A DNA stretch of 64,000 nucleotides, from positions 35,833,478 through 35,897,477 of the forward strand of contig JAJKFL010000006.1 in NCBI GenBank assembly GCA_021186555.1. The letters are read 5' to 3'. Position 1 is the stretch's first letter. The number at the start of each line of letters is the position of its first letter. A program made the position numbers and the translations under genes. The stretch comes from Reticulitermes speratus. Its lineage: Eukaryota; Arthropoda; Insecta; Blattodea; Rhinotermitidae. Below are positions 1 through 11,000 of the stretch, piece by piece. The notes beneath the pieces are model-generated. The model was not told where the DNA came from. It made no database searches and saw only the letters and a program-made list of their open reading frames with translations.

Positions 1-1262
1 TAAAAAGTTTGCCATGTTTGTGACCTGGTATACTTTTCCAGGTGGTTAAATGTTGACACTCAGTCCAGTTCTTGATTGCTTCTCTTGCTGTACACTTTGG
101 TATTCCAAGAGCCGGCTCTGGGCCAAGTAATGGCTTAGCTGCACCTTGCCTTGCAAGTTCATCAGCTTTTTCATTACCAAGGATGCCACTGTGCCCAGGC
201 ACCCACATGAGGGTTACCTCATTGCGTTCTGCCAGTTCAGATAGAGCATCCATGCATTCTACAACTAGTCTCGACGTTACTTTTGGGCTGTTGAGTGCCT
301 TAAGTGCCGCCTGGCTGTCAGAGAAAATAAGGATCCGCTTATTACTATAAGCCCTACTTATATTCACACATGCACATTGAAGAATGGCATGTATTTCGGT
401 TTGAAAAACTGTGGCAAATTTACCCAGAGAGAAACTAAGGCCTTTCTCTGGTCTTATGCCTTGAATCCCAGATCCTGTCCCTGAGCCATCCCTTGATCCG
501 TCTGTGAACCAGATTAGGGCGTCTCTGGGAAGCCTTGGATCTTTTTTCCTCCAAAACTCCTGGTCAATATTGACCATGTAGTTTTTGGTGTAGTAGTATA
601 CTGGTGTAATGTGGTCTGACCGCATATCAAGTACAGGGTCACCCACCTTCTTCCAGATATTCAGCAACCCTGCTTCCGTTTTGGGAATATTTGGTTGCTC
701 AATTATATTCAGTCTATAGAGTGCCATCCTCGCCTCCGCTATAATCAATAGATCTAGCGGAGTCAGATTCAGAAGCACCTCCATTGCTGCAGTAGGGGTC
801 GATTTCATAGCCCCTGTAATAGCTAGGCAGGCCATTCTTTAAATCCTGCCTAGTTGGTTTTTGGTACTCTTTTGCTTAACCTTTGGCCACCAGACCAAGG
901 CAGCATAGAGAGTAGATGGTCTGATTACCCTAGTGTAGAGCCAATGCAACATACTAGGTCTAAGTCCCCATCTCTTACCATACATTCGTCTGACCACTGT
1001 AAAGGTGGTCATTGATTTCCTAATTACTTTCTGTAGATGTTGGTTCCAGTTAAGTTCGGAATCTAGAATCACTCCCAAGTACTTAACCTCCCCCACCATC
1101 ACAAGTTCTTTACCTAGAAGTGTGATCGGTCTTGAATCCTTCACTATCCTTCTGTTGGTAAAAGAAACTATGGTTGCTTTGTGAGGGTTTATATTCAGGC
1201 CCTCTTTGACAACCCAATTTACCACTGCATCCAGGGCACTTTGCATGAGTTCCCTGACAGTG
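1..1262 (-). mobile_element. LINE fragment: reverse transcriptase C-terminus and RNase H
   Basis: Reading the minus strand from about 1262 down to base 1, one frame encodes the end of a LINE reverse transcriptase and then an RNase H domain. The RT part includes 'VKYLGVILDSELNW' and 'WGLRPSMLHWLYTRVIRP', typical of the region after the catalytic core. The RNase H part shows its acidic residues in context: 'WFTDGSRDGSG', 'FQTEIHAILQC', 'FSDSQAALKAL' and 'GNEKADELAR'. The frame is interrupted only by one TAA at about 839-841 (probably a mutated CAA) and runs off the window's left edge. The 5' end is truncated at about 1262, where it abuts a Penelope-like fragment. RNase H indicates a Jockey/I/R1-type LINE. 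Not functional as it stands. Confidence 0.8.
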
Positions 1263-1264
1263 TG

Positions 1265-2185
1265 TTAAAATTTACCTTGCACTATGATGACATTTGTGAT
1301 CATTAGGTTGTTCTGTTTTAGTTTTGTGCGGATCTTTTTGGCTATATATAGTGGTCTTTTATGTAGGGTATTTGTTGTGTTGGAATTCTGTATTTGCTTT
1401 AGTTTTTTGTATGCTATTAGCCTGTAGCCTTCTTGTTCATTATTATTTAGTTTTTTGATTGCATTTTCAGTGTCGATAATAAGATCTTGTAAGAAGTGCT
1501 GTATTGGTCTATGGTAGGCACAGTTTAGGCCCAACTCAAGAATTTTCATCTCTTCAGTATCGAAACGGATATTTTATAGGTTTCTTAACCGTCGTAAAAT
1601 GTGTGCGTAGATTGTGTTTTGGTTGTTTTTCTTTGGTTTTGACGTAGAGTGTCTAGTTTTTTGTTTAATTTGTTGTAGTGTATGTCACTTTTAATCTCTA
1701 TTTTCTGTTGTATCATGTTTCGTATACAGGACCACGAATTCTGCCAGTAATTAGCACATTGGAAATGAGTTCTATAAAGCTGCTTATTTAGTTCACATTT
1801 TTTCTTATATAGAAACTTTATTTCCTGGGCGATGCGGTGCGTTGTAGCTGCCTTCTGTGTGTTACGACTGCGTTGCGTGTTGCCGTTGACTGTTATGTTG
1901 ATGTATCTCGGTGTTAGCTGCTCCGTTCTGCATAACTTATTGAACCATATTGCTGCATTGGTCTTATGTATCTTCTCCTTAAGCCGTTGGAATTTATAGA
2001 TTGTTTTTGCTTGTTGAGCGTCACTGAACTTCACTTTATATTCACCGTGCATCTTTGTATAATTGATTATTTCTACCAACAAATGCACCAAGACAAGTTT
2101 GTCACTGTTTTATTTATTGAAAGAGTGCCCCAGTACGCATTTCGGCAATTATATTGCCATCATCAGGGGTTTTTTTAAGTGAGCT
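1265..2185 (-). mobile_element. Penelope-like element fragment, 5' part
   Basis: Two minus-strand open stretches (2091-1585 and 1549-1265) resemble the N-terminal part of Penelope-like element proteins. The first has 'TNAAIWFNKLC', 'LTPRYINITVNGN' and 'KLNKKLDTLRQNQ'. The second has 'TENAIKKLNNNEQEGYRLIAYKKL' motifs (in part) and ends at 'LKQNNLMIT', just before where the family usually has ADKG. A frameshift near 1590 separates the stretches. At 2085-2180 the minus strand reads CCTGATGATGGC followed by GCCGAAATGCG, the pLTR-like signature common at Penelope ends. Truncated at 1265 by the LINE fragment. The assignment comes from remembered family patterns. Confidence 0.65.
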
Positions 2186-2525
2186 GTTACATAGAACAAT
2201 TCTTAAGTTACGTCATAACAGTGAGTCTATATTTGTTATTACCACTTCATAAAATTTGTATAATTAGTGGTATTGTTAAGTTGCTAAAAGTTATTAAATT
2301 TAACAGTAAAATCAATTGGTATATATAAACTACTTGCTGTAGTGTACTTTATGAATTAATTAGTGGCAGCGTGGTCCTATTTTCCGGTGTGTGTTCCAGT
2401 TATCTGTTAAAATATTCATGTAATTAGGGTCATGACAAATACTGTTAATTATATTATGTATATATGTTTCCATCAGATTTCAAGTTGAGTGTGGACATAC
2501 CTGTGGACAAATCTGATGGAAACAT
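2186..2525. other. AT-rich stretch with a 15-bp perfect hairpin
   Basis: No gene is seen. Bases 2466-2480 and 2509-2523 are perfect inverted repeats (GTTTCCATCAGATTT and its complement) around a 28-bp loop that contains GTGGAC twice. The matching place in receptor copy 2 (about 30418) has neither the loop nor the second arm, so this is probably a small insertion in copy 1. Confidence 0.5.
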
Positions 2526-2796
2526 AAAAATTCAAAATAATAATTGAAGCTTTCAGTTAAAGATCTTCCTTCCTATTTAATTATTTACTCATTTATTGAT
2601 TTATATCAAAAGGAACTGAATCAATTGTAAATGTAAGATATTCTCCAGTGTTATGCTGGACAAGTTCATTGCCCTACGTAAGACTTGTATTTAAGTTTAG
2701 AATAAATAATTTAGTTAACATGATGTTGTTACACGAATCTCCACAAATTGTAATTAAAAACAGGCAAAGTCACTTAACTAACTACTACCGTGAAAT
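2526..2796 (+). repeat. Displaced piece of receptor copy 1 intron 2
   Basis: This block closely matches 30437-30705 in intron 2 of receptor copy 2, including 'GATCTTCCTTCCTATTTAA' and 'GTTATGCTGGACAAGTTCAT'. The match stops at 'ACCGTGAAAT' (about 2796) and homology to the receptor unit resumes only at about 7657. The block shows that retroelements at 2797-7656 interrupt copy 1's intron 2. It also shows that exons 1-2 of copy 1, if they exist, lie left of the window. Confidence 0.75.
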
Positions 2797-3006
2797 AAAT
2801 AAAATGAAGTAATCGAAAATTGTATTACATTAGGGATGATGTAATAAGTTGCACCTAACATAGTAAGTGTGACTACTTTGGTACACATTTTGATAAATGT
2901 CTAATTCCATGGATGCTGTGTCATGAAAATGAAAATGAACGGTATGAACACATTCCTGGATGAGAGTACTTTCTTATTCATTATTGTAATTTAGATTTTT
3001 TTATTT

Positions 3007-3270
3007 TTATCCTCTGTTAAGGAATAAAGAAAGTTTCGTTTTGTTCGAAATTAGGATTATATGTTCCCAATTTCGCCCACATACTCTCTTCCAGAAAAAA
3101 AGACCTGAAATCCGACTCACTAAGATACGCTTCCTAGAACTTCGAATATTGACTAATTTTTCAATATTTTGTTCCTGGCTGTTAACTTTGTGTTTGAAAG
3201 ATGATTTTGGCACTTCACATAGTTTGGAAGCCTGCAGTAAACGCATTTCATTGTTCTAAAAGGCCATTAT
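3007..3270 (-). pseudogene. pogo/Tigger-like transposase fragment (HTH region)
   Basis: The minus strand from 3246 encodes 'MRLLQASKLCEVPKSSFKHK' followed by 'VNSQEQNIEKLVNIRSSRK'. This resembles the psq/CENP-B-type helix-turn-helix at the N-terminus of pogo/Tigger transposases (pattern A..L..VP..TL..KVN). A stop lies just upstream at about 3250 and no DDE catalytic domain follows, so this is a dead fragment. The link rests on motif resemblance only. The flanking 3271-3690 has no recognisable gene. Confidence 0.45.
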
Positions 3271-3690
3271 TGTCTTCAACATATTGTTCTTCTTTCACGT
3301 GTTATGTTTCTTTGGACCCATCTGTAAAGATAAATTCGGCTTCATTGAAGGGAGATGCAAATATCTCGATGGGCCTTATTTCGCACAGTGCGAAATTAAG
3401 GCAACACTTGTGGGGCGAAATTGGGCACATATATCACATCACATGGCCGACGTTTACAGGCGAAAAATGCAGGAATTATTAAATCCATATGGCATAACAA
3501 CGAAACTACACTATACTTAGAGCTTACCAGTAGTATAAACTTATTTATACTACGTAACTTTAGCATTCAAAATGCTCAATAAACAGAATGCTGCGAAATA
3601 TTTCAAGAAGAGAAATAACAGTCAACCAACGTACAGCCACTATCCACGCTTCCTGTCACACTTACCCTACTCGATATATTTATTTTAGTT
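3271..3690. other. No gene recognised between TE fragments
   Basis: Short overlapping open frames here do not resemble known domains. A small palindrome (AGTATAAACTTATTTATACT) lies near 3531. The sequence is probably the 5' part of the pogo-like fragment on the minus strand plus unassigned DNA before the RTE-type LINE. Confidence 0.4.
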
Positions 3691-6030
3691 AGGAAAATAA
3701 TATCCATCCCCTTTGTTGGTATCTCCACCTTGCCGTGGTAGAGGGGCTTGTGAGTTCCAGTAACCCTGTGAGCTAAGCCGTTGGTAGCATTGCTACCAGT
3801 AGGGTCTCCCAAGCCTCACAGATCAAGAGGGTAGGAACCAGATGAAGAGAGATGACTAGGAGGTGGGAAATCCTACAAAATCTCCCTTGATGCCAGAAGC
3901 AGCGTCATCAGTACCGATTTACAGCACAGAGCAAATGATGCTCGAGATGGTTCACGATCGTGTAACAACAGGCGTGACCAGAATGGTCCGAAAGGCTTCT
4001 GTACTGTGATGTGGAAAGCAAATGGAAAAACTACCACATTACTACTTTTCCTGGATAGTTCTTCCAGAAACAAAGACAAATGAAAGATGCTTCCTCTGGA
4101 AACAAACCAATCCAGAGGTTAACTACACTCCATTCGGATCTCCGGTGGGGGGAGTGTTTATAGGGACACACCACGCGGTAATAAGGACTACAGACAAAAG
4201 CAGAAGGAATATCACAGCTTCAAGATAGGCACTTGGAACGTAAGGACCTTGAATCAAGGAGGAAAACTCGAAAATGTGAAGAAAGAGAAGCAGAAGAACG
4301 CAGTGTCTGTGCTAGTTGTTAGTGAAGTGCGGTGGAAGGGTCAAGGTAAAATAAGAAGTGGTAATTTTACAGTGTATTATTCCGGGGGTGACAGGGCTGA
4401 AAGAGGCGTAGCAATAGTAGTGCATATAATCATAGTGAAAAGTGTTGTTAAGAAGAGTGTGTATAGTGACCGAATCATTGCTGTTAAGTTGCAAGCAGAA
4501 CCGCTAAGTATTTTGATAGTGCAAGTGTACATGCCAACATCGGACTATGAAGATGACGAAGTGGAAGAGCTGTATGATATAATTGAAGAAATTCTTGAAG
4601 GGGATGAAAAGGGCGCGACAAGTACGATTATAATGGGAGATTGGAACAGTGCTGTTGGAGATAAAGCACATCACAACACTGTTGAACCATATGGACTGGG
4701 AAGGAGGAATCAGAGAGGTCAAATGCTTATTGACGTCTGTGAAAGAATTGGACTTGTTATAAAAAACACAGGGTTCAAAAAACCTAAAAGAAGATTGTAC
4801 ATGTGGAAAACACCAGGGGATAAAAGTCGATATCAATTGGACTATGTACTAGTGAAACAGCGATTCGGGAACAGTGTGAATGATATGCAGACACTGCCTG
4901 TTGCAGATATTGACTCTGACCACAATTTACTGGTTGCAACGATCTGCACCAGATTGAAGAAGATTATAAGGTTTCACAAGCGAAAACCAAGATGGAATTT
5001 AGAGAAGCTATAAGCTCAGCGACAGGTAGTACAAGATTATACTAGAATAAAAACTTGGTGAAATCAAATGTGAAAGTGGGAATGTGGAAGTGCAGTAAAA
5101 AAATATCAAGAAATATGTGTTAGATACTATGAGTGATTCGGTTGGAAAAGTCGAGAGAAAAGCAAGAAAGCCATGGATTACACAGGAGATGATCAGTAAA
5201 ATGGATGAACGAAAGAAATGGAAGAATGTCAACAACGAAGAAGGAAGGAAGAACTACAGAAGACTGAGAAACGAATTGAAAAGAGCCACGGACAACGCCA
5301 AGAAGAAATATCTGGAGAGCATATGCGACGAGATCATAGAATTTCAAAGAACATGACGTTATGATCTAATGTACATGAAGGCAAAGGATCTAGGTTGGAA
5401 AGAAAACCATGCAACTCAAATCATTGGCATTGAAGAATCTCTAGGGAATATAATAATAGATCAGAGACGAGTACTGCAAATTTGGGAGAATTATATCACA
5501 GAGCTCTACGATGGAGCTAATCGAACAGAACATCTGGAAGTCGAACCTGAAGATAAAATAGATGAAGATGAAAAAGGCCCTTATATTTTGCAAAGTGAAG
5601 TGGAAAAAGCTATCAAGGAGATGAGGGATAAGAAGGCTACAGGAGATGAAGATGTACCTGGGGATGTACTCAAAGTTTTGGGAGAAGATGGTCTCAGACT
5701 AATGACACAGCTGATCAACAGCATATATATAACTGGAGAGTGGCCCAGACATTTAATTGAAGTTACAATGATTGCCTTAAAGAAGAAGCCCAAAGCTACA
5801 AAGATAGTATCGGGGAAACTTAGAAGAAGGATTGAAAGGAAGACAGAGGATGCACTTGGAGAAATGACGGGAAGACGAGGGAGAAGACGTAAGCTGCTAC
5901 TTGGTGACCTTAAGGAAAAGAGAGGATACTGGAAATTGAAAGAGGAAGCACTATATCGCCCTCAGTGGAGAACTGGCTTTGGGAGAGGCTACGGACCTGC
6001 CGTAAGACAGACTAGAGAATGAATGAATTA
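3691..6030 (+). mobile_element. RTE-type LINE, internally deleted and broken
   Basis: The plus strand encodes a LINE polyprotein of the RTE kind. From about 4213 the endonuclease begins with 'IGTWNVRTLNQGG' and carries 'SEVRWKG', 'IIMGDWNSAVGD' and 'DIDSDHNLLVA', which are the expected AP-endonuclease active-site contexts. It stops at TAA 5011-5013. A frameshift follows, then one frame from 5117 to 6022 with a TGA at 5354-5356. This covers the linker and early RT ('KKATGDEDVPGDVLKVLGED', 'EVTMIALKKKP'). The RT core is then missing: after 'RRRIERKTEDALGE' the frame jumps straight to the C-terminal tail 'MTGRRGRRRKLL...FGRGYGPAVRQTRE'. The 3' end is a short GAAT repeat. 3691-4212 is its untranslated leader. 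Not functional. Confidence 0.8.
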
Positions 6031-7656
6031 CTGGTTGAGCTCCACACAGGGGCCGCGTATGTTAGGGCAGAACGTATGGACGCCTTATATATGTTCAGCT
6101 TCGTGTTCAGTGCGAGTGTGGAGTTCTTTGCCAGGAGCGGAAAAAGTTGCACTAGGTTCTCGGTCGCATTTTGGGCCGCTCCTTTGATGTGGGTTGTGAA
6201 GTTTAGCTTGGTAGTTAATCGGAATCCCAGGTATTTGATCTCCGCCGACCATGGTATCTCCAGTCCGCCTGGACGGATATACGCTGGGGGTTTCGGTCTT
6301 CTCTGTGTGAATATGATTGCTTCCGTTTTGGATATATTTACTTTAATTCTCCATTTGGTGAAGTATGTGTTGAGTCGACCCACCGCCTGTGAGAGTCGAC
6401 GGGATATGGTATCAGTGCGCTATGATTGAGTAAATACGGCAGTGTCATTTGCAAACAGGGCCAATTGTACCTGGGGGAGGCGTGGAATATCGGCAGTATA
6501 TAAAATAAAACGAATCGGGGAGAGAATTGCACCTTGAGGAAGACCGGCTATTAGTGCTTTGCAGGAGGAGGTTGCCCCGGCAACATTCACTGAGAAGGAT
6601 CGATTTGTAAGGTAGGACTGTAGGAATCGTATGAGGTATACCGGAAATTTGAAGGTTATTAGTTTATATATTAGGCCCCGCGTCCAAACGGTATCATATG
6701 TTTTTTCCACATCCAACATGACCAGTCCTGTGTGTCTATTTATGTTAAAGCCATGTATTACGTAGTCGGTTAAACGAGTAAGATGCGCTACAGTAGAGTG
6801 CCTTTTACGAAACACGAATTGCTCGTCGGGTATTAAGCGTTTCTGTTGTGCATAATTTGCTAGACGATTTGCAACTATTCGTTCCATCAGTTTGCTTAAA
6901 GCACTTAGGAGACTAATTGGTCGATAAGAGCCCGGGTCGGATGGAGGTTTTTGGGGCTTTGGAATTGCCAATACCGTTACATGTTTCCAAGTATTCGGAA
7001 AATATCCGAACTGAAGTGAGACGTTGAATATGTAGGTCAAGTGACGAATTGTATCTTTTGAGAAGTGGCGTATCAGGGTATTCGAGATCCCATCTTTCCC
7101 TGGGGAAGTCCGTTGTTTTAGTGCCTTAATGTGACGTTGGACATCCGTGTGGCTGATGAGGGGAAAGTCATTGTCACCATGCCTCTGCAGTGTGAGGAAT
7201 CTCCCAACCGTTCGATCGACCATTCGAGAGTGCCGTGTAGACTTTTGAGGAATAGTCTGCCAGTGAGTAGATGCAAATTAGACTCCGAGTAGGTCTGCTT
7301 TACCTTCTGCTTCATAAAACTGTGTCCCATTGTGAAATAAAGGCGGGATGGAGTTCTGCGGCGTTTTAAAATACCGGGTCAATTTCCATAACGGAGCGTT
7401 ATTGGGATGTAGATTCCGTAAAAAGGAGGCCCATTTTTCGTTTTGGAGTTCCGCCAGTTTTGCGGCAATCACCCGATTTAGGAGAGATTGACATCAATAG
7501 AACAGGGGAAGTCGATTTCTCTGATATCTTCGCCGAAAGTAGTTACGAAGTTTCATGAGCGCGCACAAGGATGGTGGAAGTCTGAATTGTCGAATTCTGT
7601 CGCACCCTCTCAGTATGGATGCATATGCCGCCTTTAGTACCGCTGCTGTGAAGAAG
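6023..7656 (-). mobile_element. Jockey-type LINE reverse transcriptase, 5' and 3' truncated
   Basis: The minus strand from 7656 to about 6023 is one LINE RT frame with three in-frame stops: TGA near 7483, TAA at 7278-7280 and TAG at 6420-6422. RT motifs in order are 'SPGKDGISNTLIRHFS', 'SYRPISLLSALSKLMERIVA', 'VMLDVEKTYDTVW', 'AGLPQGAILSPIRFILYTADIP' and 'LALFANDTAVF', then the thumb with 'EIKYLGFRLTTKLNF' and 'YAAPVWSST'. The catalytic F/YADD box reads FAND, so the first aspartate is lost (GAT to AAT). The fragment ends at the RTE LINE's 3' tail on one side and at receptor intron 2 (about 7656) on the other. Dead copy. Confidence 0.85.
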
Positions 7657-7752
7657 TCGCTTCAGTTCAGAAATTCAAGAACAAATTTTCTCACACTAGA
7701 ACTTCAAAGTAATTCCTTAAATAAGAGTAACGTGAACTTTTGTCTCACGCAG

Positions 7753-8018
7753 GCCATTGCATGTCTCTTCGCAGTATTCATGATGTTCGGCTTCCCAAGC
7801 ATGTACGCTTCACTAGTGTGTGTAGCCTGCAGTCAGCTGGAGAAACTCACTGCAGCCCTGCTGGATATTAGACAGACACATATCACAAACGACCAGGGAT
7901 CTGGATACGAGACTAAGAATAAGAATTCAAACAGACAAACTCTCATTTTCGACGAAGTGTTCCAACATATGCGAAAACAACTAAACCAGTGCGTACGTCA
8001 CCACCAGGACATAAAACG
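7753..8018 (+). CDS. Copy 1 exon 3 (TM4 and start of intracellular loop)
   Basis: Acceptor CTCACGCAG, donor ACG|GTACAA. 266 nt, starts in phase 0 and ends with two bases of an Arg codon. Encodes '[20 protein letters not shown]' (TM4) to '[11 protein letters not shown]'. The open frame upstream of 7753 is intron and antisense LINE, not coding. Confidence 0.75.
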
Positions 8019-11000
8019 GTACAATCACAATTAAAATTATATTCAATCTGAACTGTTCTCATTTTTCCGGAAGAGAGAAATATCACTTTATATTACAACT
8101 TTGTATTTTTCAGGTACATGGCAGTGTTGGAAGATACAATGAATCTTCAAATGTGCGGACTATTCCTGATTTTCTTATCTGCGATGTGTTTGGACGCTTT
8201 CTCGATTGTAATGGTAAATATTTCACCCTAATTAACAACCTATATAAGGACGTTTGTTTTCATGTCATTTATCATCAAAAGATACGATAAGTAGTGAATA
8301 CAGTCTTTATATAATATGAATGAAGGTTTATATTGTTAACACCGTGCAATTTTAGTAGATCACATATGCACACTTTTTATTTATTATACAATACAATACA
8401 ATAAAATACAATAAATTTTATTGTATAATAAACAAGATGTGTGCATTTGTTGGTTAAATTGATGTGTGATAATGAAGGTATTCGTGATCTAATATCATAT
8501 CACATTCCTTTTAGTCTGGAGAAATTGAGAAAAATTTCAATAATTCTCAGTCACGTATTTGAAATCCGAACAAAGCGAATACGAACTAAGACTTTAACTA
8601 CTGGGCCCTGTCATGGCTCAGGCGGTTAGTCGCCGGTCTCCCACCGCGGAGTTCCGGGTTCGATCCTGAGTCAGTCAATGTGAGATTTGTGGTGGACAAG
8701 GTGGCACTGGGACAGGATTTTCCCCGAGTACTTCGGTTTTCCCCTGTCAATTTCATTCCACCGGTGCTCCATTACGTGGAAAAATGAAAATAATCTGATT
8801 ATCTCTCTCTTCATCTTCATCACAAGGGTTGCACAGTAAGCCCTAAGGCTGCGGTGCGTCCGTAGATTCTGCTGCGGGGCCCTTCTCCACCAAAAAAGAA
8901 AGTCGTTAACTAGTAGAATTTAACTTCCCCTTTTCTCAAGGTAAATTAGATATATTTTATCAATGTCAGTTGATAACCATGGGCATTGTCCATTTGACAG
9001 TTAACTCTCAGAAAGTATTATATACAGAAATTTGTCGATTTTATTTTCTCAGGAAAGAAAGAGAAAACTCTTCCCTGAACAAAAAACCATTCTTCGTTCT
9101 CTCAGATGCTGCATACAGGATTTGCATTCAACTCTTAGGTCAAGAACATTTTTTTTACATCACCTTCTTCTCTTAATACAGTTATTGCACATGGAACTCT
9201 AAATTTGATTACTCTTTTAAAAATAATATGTGAAACTTTGTCTGTAGAGCTAAGGTATATACGTAGTATAAGCGTGTTAATAGAAAGAAGAAGCACAAAA
9301 ATTATGCTACTTAAACATTTAAGACAGTGAAATCGAATTAAATTTTTTTCATTTTTCAGAATCTGAGTGATATTGCAGACGCATCGCAGGGTATGAATTT
9401 CTATATTATCCTGGCGGGCTCTTTGTATGTATATTCGTGGATTGGAGACGAGCTTTCAAATCATGTAAGTAAATCTGACCAGCTAAAATTCGGGTTTATT
9501 CTTCATGTTGTCAGTACTCCATCAAAAAATATACATCTCCTCTAAAATTGACTGGTGACGTAAGACATTTCCTATGCTTTATCTTCGTTTATTGAATGTG
9601 TACCTTTTATCTTTCCCATCTTAACGAATACTGTAATTGCTATACGACTGGGTAGACAATTTATGTCAGCCGTTTCTTAATTTAATGATATCCGTTTAGT
9701 GCTTGATTGCAAAAGGCATAGTATTTACGTGCTTCAGCAACTTTCCTATTCCACTTGCCCCTGAATATATTAGCCATATATTACTTGACTATTTCAGGCA
9801 GAGAAGGTGAGTGACGCTGCATGGGGATGCGACTGGGTTGGAACACCTGTCCCACTTCAGCGCTCTCTGATCTTCATTATAGCTACAGCCAAAAAGGAGT
9901 TCAGATTGACAGCTGGGAAATTCGTTCCAGTGTGCAACAAGACCATGATGAATGTAAGGTTACTCATATTGAAACACAGCGTACAAGACTTTGGAGAGTT
10001 ATGAACAAAACACCTTTATGATAGAAAGACGTTAGTTCAAAACAGTTTTGAACGCCAATCCGGATGAAGGTAAATTACAGGAACCGCGGACGCATAATTT
10101 CAATATGCGTATATATCTAAAGGGGTTTTCAGTAGGTTAATTTACATCGATATAATCACACATATCTTCATTTGATTTTGAACGATTACGGAGATAATGA
10201 TGGGAGAAAATGCGGACAATGCGGTTCCACACACAGAGTACCTGTTTATTATGCTATGTTATCTGTACACTGTGCAGGTCTATCCTTGAGCTGACAGCCA
10301 ATTCGAGCAATACGGAGGCGAGTGTTATATGCATAGACCTTCGAGCAAATAGGAAAAGTTCTGGAAGTAATGCGAGATTTTATTGCTTACTTAATATTTA
10401 TATGCCACTCAATTTTTAGTTTCATATCAAGTACTGATGTTAACATTAAAAGAAAACGAATGGTTCGTCGTTTAAATATGTCTTGGGTAACCAATAAATA
10501 CATAACAGTTCTCATTCCTTAATGTTCCAGCTATTGCTTTGACAACTCACTGAAATTTCCACTATTGAATTACTACACATTTAATTCACGAAGAGGATCT
10601 AGTTTCGTCACAAAGGAACACAGCAATCGATAATTGGAAGTGCTGGCATAACGCTGGCTATAGGCATGCTCAGAAGGAAGAAAGAAAGCGCGTGCTAATT
10701 ATCTAAGAATATATTTGATCTACTGAATTCAAAATATATATCCAATAATATTATTCTCAGGGACAGGTGTGTGCATAGACGATAATGCTAGTAATCAATG
10801 GTTCCCTTTGACAGACCTGCGGGATCCCTGCACAGAAAACTTGTATTCGTTAGGCATTAGAAGAAACAAGTGTTAAAATGGGAGAGAATGTCTGTTTTAT
10901 AATGATTTAAGAAGACGTATTTTGCAATAGAGTTAGGGAGAGGAGATACTTCACAGACTTGATTAACATCTTATAACAAAGGTATTTATTACGCTGATGA

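Noticed and set aside
72..350. 92-aa plus-strand open frame
   Set aside because: Antisense shadow of the RNase H domain read on the minus strand.
7555..8034. 159-aa open frame as a receptor 5' exon
   Set aside because: Its first ~33 codons are antisense LINE sequence and the next ~30 are intron; the true exon starts at the AG at 7752.
8603..8680. tRNA genes at the SINE heads (also 14604, 18567, 26421, 31905, 54216, 60428)
   Set aside because: A and B boxes are present but no cloverleaf with matching acceptor stem follows; a repetitive tRNA-unrelated body does.
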